Origin: Bathynomus jamesi
Lineage: Eukaryota; Arthropoda; Malacostraca; Isopoda; Cirolanidae
Assembly (NCBI GenBank): GCA_023014485.1
Contig: JAJOZX010007504.1
Coordinates: 124,001-188,000, forward strand
Length of the DNA stretch: 64,000 nt
Direction of reading: 5' to 3'
In this document: piece after piece, positions 57,040 through 64,000 of the stretch
How positions within the stretch are numbered: position 1 is the first letter of the stretch
How the letters are laid out: every line of letters begins with the position of its first letter
Program-made: the position numbers and the translations under genes
The notes under the pieces: generated by a model
The model's input: the letters and a program-made list of their open reading frames with translations, nothing else
Told to the model about the DNA's origin: nothing
The model's database searches: none

Positions 57040-57623
57040 CATGGGCGCCCGCAGGATTTTTTCCAAGGGGGGGCAAAATTTAATGTATTAATAGGTAGGG
57101 ACCGGAGCAAGCAAAAAACTTTTGACCCCTTAGGAACCAGCAGGTTAATTCTAAGCAAGTTTAGTGTTGCATTTTCTGTAATGGAAAATGCAAATATATA
57201 TTGTATATACATACAATGCACATGATAACAATCATTTATTTTATTTATAACAGAAACATGATAGAATGAAGAAAAAAGCACACTGAAGTAAATGTTGTAC
57301 CTAATTTGAAAACGGTGTTTCGAGCATCACCTACACTGCTCATTTGAATAGGAATTGTAGTCGTCTGCGGTCACTACCAAAATTATGAACAACCTTTTCC
57401 AAAATCAGTTTTGTTGGAGTTGATTTTCTCCCGGTGAACAAATAAAAGGTAGCAACCTTTTATCATGCACACAAATAAAAATTTTCACCCTTTAGGAGGC
57501 AGTTGGATACTTTTCAGCAAGTTTAGGATATAAATATTTTCTTAGAAAATATTTAATATATTTTCTTGGCATTTCCTGGGGGGGGCAAGCGCCCCCCCTT
57601 GCCCCTACCTGCGGGCGCCCATG
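57040..57623. mobile_element. hAT-type non-autonomous element in BEL-C pol
   Basis: CATGGGCGCCCGCAGG and its reverse complement form the ends. GCTGTGAA is duplicated at 57032-57039 and 57624-57631. GC-rich ends with G/C homopolymers and an AT-rich centre; no coding capacity. The ATG that appears to start the following pol frame lies in its right end. Confidence 0.88.
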
Positions 57624-59300
57624 GCTGTGAACAGTTGTCAAGTTATGCAGCAGGACCCCATATTGAGGCTTGAGGACATTAGCAGTCTGAAAAGATTGTT
57701 AAGAGTGACAGCATTGATATATAGATTTACCAACAACATTAAGGGAGAAACAAGAAGGGAAGGAATTCTGAACAGTAATGAGATTCAGCAAGCCAGGAAA
57801 TACTGGGTGGTATATGCGCAGAATGAAAAATTTGGTGAAGAGCGGGAATTGCTCACCAGCCATCCATTACAGGTTCTACCAACACATTCTGCGCTCAAGG
57901 GTTTGGATGTGTTTTTGGATCAGGATTTATTGAGAGTAGGAGGTAGACTACAGTTTTCTGGGCTTCCAGAGGAGAAAAGACATCCAATTTTGCTACCTTC
58001 TGGGGGGCACTTTGTGGACCTTTTGATCCTGGATACTCATCATAAGCTGTTACATGCTGGAGTTAGAGAAGTGATAATAGAGATTAGACAACAATTTTGG
58101 ATTCCCAAAATTAGACAAGTAGTAAAAAAGGTCTTGCATAAATGTGTGGTTTGCAAGCGTTGGAGTGCAAAGCCTTATTATGAAAAGGTGGCTCCACTTC
58201 CAAGAGAACGGTGTGTCTATACTGCCCCATTTGATGTAGTGGGAGTAGACTTTGCAGGGCCAGTCTATGTGTATGAGCGAGGGGAGTCTAACAAAGGTTA
58301 TATATGTCTTTTCACCTGTGCTACCACCAGAGCAATCCATTTGGAGTTGGTAAGCAACTTAAGTAGTGATGTATTTCTTTTGGCCTTTAAAAGGTTTGTG
58401 AACAGAAGGGGTTTCCCAAAGAAAATCATATCGGATAATGCAAAAACCTTCAAAAAGGCTGCAAAGGAACTCCAAGAAATTTGGTCCTTGCTAAAAGAGG
58501 AAGGATTCCAATCCTACTTTTCACACCAAGGGGTACAGTGGGAGTTTATTGTTGAGAGAGCACCATGGTGGGGAGGATTTTGGGAAAGGCTAGTGAGAAG
58601 TGTAAAGTGTCCATTAAAGAAACTTTTAGCTAATGCTCATTTGAGCAAAGAAGAATTCTCTACTGTTTTATGTGAAGTAGAAGCAATGGTGAACAGTAGG
58701 CCTATCACTTTTGTTTACAACAGTAGGCAGGATGCAGAGCCATTGACACCAAATCATTTTCTTTGTGGTAAACGATTAACATCAAACCCCAGTGTACCAG
58801 AAGACTTGCAGCCTATCCAGAGCACTCAAGGAGAGTTAACCAGACGGTTCAGGTACCTTGAAGAGCTACAAGATCAGTTATGGAAGAGGTGGCAGATGGA
58901 ATACTTGCCAGAACTCAATTATTACCCATCAGGCAAGGTAAAGGGCTCCAATGCAAATTGTATCAAGGTGGGAGAAGTGGTAATGATTGGGGATGAAAGA
59001 CCAAGGCAATGCTGGAAGCTTGGCATAATTGAAGAGTTGTTTGTTGGCAAAGACAATTTAGTTAGGTCTGCACTGGTAAAGACTTCAGGAGGAAAGTTAA
59101 AGAGACCTATACAAAAACTCTATGCTTTAGAAATCAGCAAAAACACAGATAGTCAAGATGAAACATTTGAGTTACAGCCTCATGAAGAAGGCTTGGCTAA
59201 CCTTGCAGAAGGTAATGACAACAATGCCTCTTCGGTGGGGAGTGTTAGAAAATCTAGAAGAGGAAGAACCATTGTTGTCCCAAGGCGATACGATGACTAA
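57624..59300 (+). CDS. BEL-C integrase (C-terminal part of pol)
   Basis: Pol resumes in frame at 57624 and stays open to 59300. Motifs: LLRVTALIYRFTNN, HKLLHAGVREVIIEIRQQFW and CVVCKRWSAKPY (zinc-binding), VGVDFAGPVYVY (Asp), KIISDNAKTFKKAA (Asp), APWWGGFWERLVRSVK (Glu), VNSRPITFVYNS, and the C-terminal VGEVVMIGDERPRQCWKLGI. Integrase looks complete, making it the best preserved BEL enzyme in the window. The last 19 codons lie in the 3' LTR. Confidence 0.9.
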   Translation, partial: AVNSCQVMQQDPILRLEDISSLKRLLRVTALIYRFTNNIKGETRREGILNSNEIQQARKYWVVYAQNEKFGEERELLTSHPLQVLPTHSALKGLDVFLDQDLLRVGGRLQFSGLPEEKRHPILLPSGGHFVDLLILDTHHKLLHAGVREVIIEIRQQFWIPKIRQVVKKVLHKCVVCKRWSAKPYYEKVAPLPRERCVYTAPFDVVGVDFAGPVYVYERGESNKGYICLFTCATTRAIHLELVSNLSSDVFLLAFKRFVNRRGFPKKIISDNAKTFKKAAKELQEIWSLLKEEGFQSYFSHQGVQWEFIVERAPWWGGFWERLVRSVKCPLKKLLANAHLSKEEFSTVLCEVEAMVNSRPITFVYNSRQDAEPLTPNHFLCGKRLTSNPSVPEDLQPIQSTQGELTRRFRYLEELQDQLWKRWQMEYLPELNYYPSGKVKGSNANCIKVGEVVMIGDERPRQCWKLGIIEELFVGKDNLVRSALVKTSGGKLKRPIQKLYALEISKNTDSQDETFELQPHEEGLANLAEGNDNNASSVGSVRKSRRGRTIVVPRRYDD

Positions 59301-59848
59301 GCTGATTGATGCAGCATTGCTTGTGTATATATATTAAGTTAAGGTGTATATATATCCATCTCATAATTGTAAGGTTAGTGAAAAATTAACTTAATTTAGA
59401 GCTAGCATTTTTGAGCTCTTGTGGCATCATTGTTTGGTCACACTGTTGGCATCATTTTGGGACGCTGCGCGTCTTTTCTACTCGTTTGTGGAAGGTCGTA
59501 CGTAAAGGTGTGGTCTGATAGAGAGCTCTCTTGCAATTCAGTTTGGTTGTTTAGATACATGATTGTTGCATCGTGCAATAGTCCAGGTTGCGTTGTTGTT
59601 GCAAGGTTCAGAAAGAAGACCACAAATAGTACCCTTTTTGTTTACTTTAAGTTCATGTAATTAAGGTCTAAGGTAGGCCCGCATCGAGTCAGCAACCCTG
59701 AGGTTACCCTGAGGTAGGACCTAATAGGATCTCAAATCCGTAAGTTTTAATTTAGCTTAACTTGGGCTTTAGGTAGAACTTGCCCTTTAGAATTTGGCCG
59801 TTCACGGCTCAGCTGGGATTTTGAACCCGACAAATAAATAAAATAACA
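59243..59848 (+). repeat. BEL-C 3' LTR
   Basis: 606 bp. The pol reading frame runs 58 bases into it and stops at 59300. Confidence 0.92.
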
Positions 59849-60020
59849 CTGACAGACGACATCTCCGCTAGTAGCCAAGACGCTGTTGCTGATGATGACC
59901 TACCGTCAGCAGCTGCTCTGCGCCACTCATTCTTAGCTGGCATACGCACAGAGGGAATGGCTGCGTACAACGACAAAGCCCTCGACGACGATGTTATGGC
60001 CTCCGCTGTGGAGGGTGAAC
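59849..60020 (+). pseudogene. Gypsy-A pol linker, first piece (inverted)
   Basis: After the BEL-C target copy the codons give DDISASSQDAVADDDLPSAA and LAGIRTEGMAAYNDKALDDD, a linker between RNase H and integrase, in frame with 36913. Broken at 60020 by an insertion. Confidence 0.75.
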
Positions 60021-61158
60021 CCTTTCCCCTTTTAGTTCTCAGCCCTTTTCCCCTGGCCTTGATTATTATTATTTATATATTAAATTTCTTTAATTTTTGA
60101 ATGAAATACTTGTTATAGATAGGATTTTAATGGTTCTCTCTTTCTTTCCAGAAGAATAAACAATAAGTCTTAAATACATATAAAACGTAAATAGTAAGAA
60201 TGAATAATTATTAAATAAGTAAACAATAAACATTTTAAACAATAAATAGTAAGAAGTAAATAAATAAAGAATAAGTATGTTATAAATAGAAAGTAATAAG
60301 TAAAGATAAAATATAAAGTTGAGTAAGAAAAAAAAATAGATAGGAATAAGTAAATAAACATTAAGATAAACTATTAAGTAGAAAGATAGTAATAAATAAT
60401 AAGCATTAAGATAAATAATAAACATTAAGTACTAAATTGTTAATATTTTAACAAAAAGAATAAACAATAAGTTATATAAAGAAATGTTAAACTTGTAAAC
60501 AAGGAATGAGGAATAAAACAGTTTTATTAAATTAGTATGGGAAAAAGAGTGAGAGTTGGACGGTCGCTTGTTAAACCCTGTTAGTAAACGGAAAATAAAG
60601 TGCTTGTTTGTTAAAACATTTTAGCAAAAGGAAAAAAAAGGAATAAACAAATTTAGTAAAAGAGACGCTTCTGAGGTTTAAAAGTGTCGGCGTGTGTGTG
60701 TCAAAACTCGAGTTTTTGAAGAAGTGGGGGAACCAATTGGCATGTGCGTGGAAATGTAAATAAGAAAAACTAGAAAAATAAAATAGTTTAAGTGTGTAAT
60801 TTGACAAGAGAAAATAAAGAACATAATGGAGGAAACTAAATTCAGGCTGGATTTGTCTGAGAGGCTGAAGACCGTTATTGGACCAAGGGAACTTTAACTT
60901 CTGTTAGGAAGGGGATGCCAGAGATATTGAAACACTAACAGAAGAAAGCTATTCTTCCAAGTCCTGTGAACCAAGTGAGAAACTGTTGGCGGTACGAGCC
61001 AGCAGTCGTGGAATCGGAGGTCTGGGCGGCGAGCCTGGATCCAACAACCCTTCAAGGTAAGCAGCCTGGTTTCGTGGAGGCCTTAAATTTAAAAAAATTC
61101 TTATTCTTGGTGCGGCCGTTAGGTTAATCCGAATCCCACCACACCGCGATCTCAGCTC
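60021..61158. mobile_element. 1.1 kb insertion of unknown type in the Gypsy-A linker
   Basis: TGAAC is found at 60016-60020 and 61159-61163, a possible 5 bp TSD, and Gypsy-A codons resume to the right (with a frame difference of one). The insert starts CCTTTCCCC, has a 400 bp A-rich tract of AATAAG/AATAAAC type words (60150-60450) and a GC-rich end with GGTAAGC near 61057. No TG...CA ends, inverted repeats or coding frames recognised. Could be a solo LTR of another family. Confidence 0.5.
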
Positions 61159-61268
61159 TGAACACGCTGCAGTCCGTTACCTGGGACCGGGTAAGATTGG
61201 CGACGAGCAGCGACCAACACATGACAGAGCTCGTCTCAATAATCGAGTCAGGCATGCCTGACTTCCGT
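61159..61268 (+). pseudogene. Gypsy-A pol linker, second piece (inverted)
   Basis: Reads VTWDRVRLATSSDQHMTELV and SIIESGMPDFRH, the end of the RNase H-integrase linker, then meets Gag of the opposite orientation at about 61268: this is the right breakpoint of the inversion. Confidence 0.7.
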
Positions 61269-61838
61269 CATCACTTTGCGGGTCAGGACGTCGCGCAAAA
61301 TGACCTCCGTGTAGTTCATATCCACATCGCAGCTCAAGCATTTGGTGATGTACTTGCATACCCCTGCCTGGCCACGGAGTCGGGCGCCGAATGAACGCAC
61401 GGTTTCGTCACGGTCTTGGCGCATGTTGTGCAGCGCCACTCTAGCAACCATGGTGCTCTCTTCTCTGACTGCGAGTTTCTTTATGACTGCGAGCACCTCA
61501 TTTTCACTTCTCCCTGTCAGACTACTACCGACTGATTGTGTGAGGTCTTTGCGAAGGGGTTCATTGCAGCACTCCAGTAGCTGCACCACTTTGTCACGAC
61601 CCGTGATTTTGGTGGCATCCACATAGTCCATTCATCGCGATGTGAAGTATGACCATTCCTCGCTCGTACCGGCTGAAGATATTGTTGGTCTCTTCACCTT
61701 CTCCACTTGGGCCGTGGCGCCGGCAGCGGACACGGAATGGACAGTGCAGTGGGCTGTGAGGAGTGCTGCTACAATGGCGTCGCTGTGTGCGAGGCTCTCA
61801 TATGCGCACCCCTCAATTGGACATTTCACCACGGGCAT
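61268..61838 (-). pseudogene. Gypsy-A gag
   Basis: From the ATG at 61838 (MPVVKCPIEGCAYESLAHSD, a C2H2-like motif with later His residues) to a stop at 61632, then in another frame MDYVDATKITGRDKVVQLLE, VARVALHNMRQDRDETVRSF and ARLRGQAGVCKYITKCLSCD, the core of Gypsy Gag. Ends at the inversion breakpoint. One frame break near 61630. Confidence 0.75.
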
Positions 61839-61883
61839 GTTGACCTGTTGAGATTCACTATTGTTTTGTATAAAGTTCCATCA

Positions 61884-62042
61884 TAAATAAGATTCCACTT
61901 TTTGTTATTACGTTTATTGACCAATATCCATAATGCTAAACAATGATGGAACTCTGAAACATACAAACAAAACATAAACACATACATGAAAAATAAAGGC
62001 ATCAACATGAAGACACCAATCAATAATAATGAATATTCTCTA
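61884..62042 (-). repeat. Gypsy-A 5' LTR
   Basis: 159 bp partner of 34516-34674; Gag starts about 45 bases after its inner end on the minus strand. Confidence 0.88.
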
Positions 62043-62047
62043 GTCAC

Positions 62048-62271
62048 TGTGTTTGAGATTCTTTTTGACTGTCTGTGTGTCTATTGCTTCATGTGAAAGA
62101 AGTTTTTCCAAATTGAAATTGATAAAAAAATTCTTTCGCTCGACCATGAGTCAGACAAGATTCACAAATCTGGCTTTACTTTCAATTGAACATGAATATG
62201 CAAAGAAGGTGAATTTTAATGAGGTCATTGATCAATTTGCAGAAATTAGGGCTCGAAAGCAGAGACTGTGA
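62048..62271 (+). pseudogene. hAT-A transposase C-terminal dimerisation domain
   Basis: Contains SIASCERSFSKLKLIKKFF and STMSQTRFTNLALLSIEHEY, the hAT C-terminal (Dimer_Tnp_hAT) signature, ending in a TGA at 62271. It is collinear with the corresponding end of hAT-B (53440-53640), whose SVAEAERSFSKLKLIK-type motif is nearly the same. It continues the frame of 33993-34515 across the Gypsy-A insertion. Confidence 0.88.
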
Positions 62272-62605
62272 ATCCTCTCTATTTACCTTTGAAGAATAGG
62301 CTGAGGCTCAGCCTATTCTTCAAAAACAAATAGAGATGATTCACGCTCAGCCGCTGAGCGTTGAGATTGGATTTCCTGTTTTTTGTATAAAATAAAATGC
62401 AGTATTACCTGTTCACTGAATATTTAATGTCCTGCATTTTTCTTATTTCCAATTTGCTTATGACAGTACTGTACTGTTTAAAAATCTACTTGCAAACATA
62501 ATATATTTTTCTGCATGTTTAAATTTTAAAATTATTTATGGGGGGATGCCAAAGGAAGGATCCGCCCCGGGTGCCAAATACTTTAGGTACACCCCTGGCC
62601 CTACT

Positions 62606-62746
62606 TATTATTATATTTTTTTTTATTGGGTTCAAAATCCCAGCTGAACCGTGAATGGCCAAGCTCTGAAGGGCCAGTTCAACCTTCAGCCCAAGTTAAG
62701 CTAGAATTAAAACTTACGGACTTGGAGATCCTATTAGGTCCTACCT
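62606..62746 (-). repeat. Piece resembling the 3' end of the BEL-C LTR
   Basis: On the minus strand TGAGGTAGGACCTAATAGGA and CAGCTGGGATTTTGAACCC match the last 140 bp of the BEL-C LTR with about 10 percent differences by eye. Lies directly beside the hAT-A target copy. May be a truncated LTR of a related family or a repeat shared by both. Confidence 0.65.
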
Positions 62747-64000
62747 CATAAGAACATAAGAAATTTTTATAGTGGGCACACTAGGGGCCACTTCGGCCCA
62801 TCGAGGTGGCTCCACTATGTAAAAACTGCCTGTACATTGGCAATAACCAATTTTTACAAAACTAATTAAGTATCAATTTAAAACTACCGTAATTAATTAT
62901 CAATTTAAAACTAAAGATAGAATCTCTGGATCCAGAGGATCAAAGTCATAATAGGCTACTATCCACAAATATGTTACACACTATATCTATTTATAACTGA
63001 CAATAGACATGCAAATATATCAGATCCAAAGAATCCAGTCAATTTCATTATGGTACCCATCAATACCAGTACCATGCCAACCAAAAATAAGTCACAGTCC
63101 ATATCAATTGCGGACCAAGTCACAATTTACATCCATATACATTACAATATATATACTTAAGAGGAAAAGTGTAGGTGTGGCTGTAAAGACTGTACAGTAA
63201 TGTAGAAATGTGTGTGCACCCATTTTGGGTCTCCCATTTAAAGGTGTTTGTGGGGCAAGTGAAGATCATGAGTTTTTCAATACCTCACAGTACTATGGGG
63301 GGCACCGCTCGGCAGAGGAATCTCTTTAAATAGGGTGTGTAAGGACAGAGAGTATCCCCTAACCCAAGATGCTGCCTCCCTATATCCCACAACACCTGTG
63401 TTGAGCTGTGGGATCTATCACCCAAATGCACATAATATATATGAAATAAACTAGTACCATTCATGCAATAAAAATGGGCTTAAACACCATCACCAGATGT
63501 CCCTTGCAGACATCAAACTATCCAACTTTCTTTTGAAAGAATCAAGCGTATCTGAAGTCACCACTACTTCTGTCAGACTGTTCCAAAACTTAATTACTCT
63601 GTTTGTAAAACTATGTTTTCTTAAATTTGTTCTACATCTTGGCTTAAATAATTTCATACTATGACCTCTAGTCTGATTATTGTGATCTTTAAGAAAAGAG
63701 ACTCAAAATCTATCTTATCCAGCCCTTTTATCATTTTATACACCTCTATCATATCACCCCTTAACCTCCTCCTTTTTAATGAGAACATGCTTAGATACGC
63801 CAGTCTTTCCTTATATGTCAATTGTCTTAGAGATGGGATCATTCTTGTTGCTCGTTTCTGTACTTTTTCCAGTTTTTCAATATCTTGTATCAAATAGGGA
63901 CTATTAAATTGAATGCAGTATTCGAGTAGGAGTCTCACATATGAAATGTATAGTTGCTTTATAATATTGGGTGATTTGCATTCAATGTCTCTGCATGAGA
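62747..64000 (-). mobile_element. CR1-type LINE, second copy, runs off the window
   Basis: Inverted relative to the copy at 21008-25597 and free of its two insertions. The 3' end has CATAAGAACATAAG (two octamers, on the plus strand) at 62747-62760. It continues beyond position 64000. Confidence 0.87.
63490..64000 (-). pseudogene. CR1 reverse transcriptase, C-terminal end, second copy
   Basis: Reads LLEYCIQFNSPYLIQDIEKL, KVQKRATRMIPSLRQLTYKE and LKRRRLRGDMIEVYKMIKGL; a frameshift near 63690 changes frame, and the tail ends at a TGA (63492-63490) as in the other copy. The RT catalytic domain would lie beyond the window edge. Confidence 0.8.

Larger units (their letters stand above)
36914..59848 (+). 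mobile_element. BEL-C: BEL/Pao retrotransposon hosting four later insertions
   Basis: LTRs at 36914-37719 and 59243-59848 start TGTTAGAAAATC and end AAATAACA (TG...CA). CTGGC / CTGAC flank it at 36909-36913 and 59849-59853, one mismatch. TGGTCCTTCAGAACCGG after the 5' LTR is a likely primer-binding site, and GGTGGGGAG precedes the 3' LTR. It encodes Gag with DUF1759, knuckles, protease, YVDD-type reverse transcriptase, RNase H and integrase. Inserted in it are a 194 bp MITE, Gypsy-D with Gypsy-E, hAT-B, and a 584 bp hAT-type element. Confidence 0.92.
34516..62042 (-). mobile_element. Gypsy-A: short-LTR Gypsy element with an internal inversion, hosting BEL-C
   Basis: Direct repeats of 159 bp at 34516-34674 and 61884-62042 flank the element, and GTCAC is duplicated at 34511-34515 and 62043-62047, inside the hAT-A transposase codons. 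On the minus strand a polypurine tract GAGTCGGGGAGAGA adjoins the 3' LTR. Gag (right) and integrase (left) are on the minus strand, but RNase H and the following linker are on the plus strand, so the centre is inverted; protease and most of reverse transcriptase are gone. Clearly richer in G+C than the surrounding DNA. Confidence 0.88.
33736..62597 (+). mobile_element. hAT-A: deleted hAT transposon that hosts the large nest
   Basis: Ends CAGTGGCGTACTAAGGGGGG and, inverted, CAGGGGTGTACCTAAAG, in hAT style. GCCCTACT is duplicated exactly at 33728-33735 and 62598-62605, as expected for an 8 bp hAT TSD. Its own sequence is only 33736-34515 and 62048-62597, about 1.3 kb, encoding the last part of a transposase; the N-terminal half is missing. 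Everything between is Gypsy-A and later insertions. Confidence 0.9.

Noticed and set aside
57621..57626. ATG as true start of a separate integrase gene
   Set aside because: The ATG belongs to the right end of the 584 bp insertion; the codons from 57624 continue the frame that was open before 57039.
60090..60425. Minus-strand Tyr/Leu/Ile-rich frames
   Set aside because: Caused by the AATAA-rich tract in the 1.1 kb insertion; no protein features.
61110..61140. tRNA-like 3' end (GGTTAATCCGAATCCCACCA)
   Set aside because: Resembles a T arm with CCA but no D or anticodon arm could be made upstream.
62620..62660. tRNA gene or tRNA-derived SINE
   Set aside because: A B-box-like GGTTCAAAATCC is present but there is no A box at the right distance and no cloverleaf; the segment matches an LTR end.

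Overview
The window looks like repeat-dominated nuclear DNA from an animal, most likely an arthropod; a decapod crustacean is plausible, but this is inference from the mix of element families (BEL/Pao, Gypsy, CR1, hAT, mariner), the AT-rich background and the many short TAGGCCTA and AACCTAACC motifs. No rRNA, tRNA, CRISPR array or bacterial-type operon was seen. The only part that looks like an ordinary host gene is one minus-strand coding exon at 17842-18019. Almost everything else is transposable elements, many inserted inside one another. Most boundaries below come from matching terminal repeats and target-site duplications (TSDs) read directly in the sequence. Element names such as BEL-A or hAT-B are labels for this window only.

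Left third (1-25.6 kb). An unclassified DNA transposon with degenerate inverted ends (about 1365-4520) carries a frameshifted gene for a hAT-fold-like protein. Next is BEL-A, a minus-strand BEL/Pao retrotransposon (4604-16412) with 0.54 kb LTRs. Its pol gene is split by a 4.19 kb DNA transposon (9149-13338) with inverted ends of about 470 bp and a 4 bp TSD. A 1.0 kb element with palindromic ends (16800-17800) carries the C-terminal end of another transposase-like protein. After the host exon comes a CR1-type LINE (21008-25597), split by a 1.9 kb element with an 8 bp TSD (which contains a CACTG-ended transposon and a small palindrome) and by a hAT-like element that contains a 593 bp foldback element.

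Middle (25.7-33.6 kb). A deleted Tc1/mariner element (25681-33613) holds BEL-B, a young BEL/Pao retrotransposon (26421-33589) inserted in its right terminal repeat. BEL-B has lost most of gag; a minisatellite with units of about 45 bp lies where gag should be.

Right half (33.7-62.6 kb) is one nest five levels deep: a deleted hAT (hAT-A, 33736-62597) contains a short-LTR Gypsy element (Gypsy-A, 34516-62042, with an internal inversion), which contains BEL-C (36914-59848), which contains a partial Gypsy (Gypsy-D) that in turn contains a young Gypsy (Gypsy-E, 42846-48057). BEL-C also holds a nearly intact, intron-containing hAT (hAT-B, 50258-54076) and two small hAT-type elements. The window closes with a piece resembling the BEL-C LTR and a second, inverted CR1 copy (62747-64000).

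How the parts work together: the retroelements encode Gag, protease, reverse transcriptase, RNase H and integrase, and the DNA elements encode transposases, but nearly every reading frame is broken by frameshifts, stops, deletions or insertions. hAT-B and Gypsy-E are closest to intact. The main value of the window is as a dated stack of insertions and as a source of poorly classified DNA transposon families.
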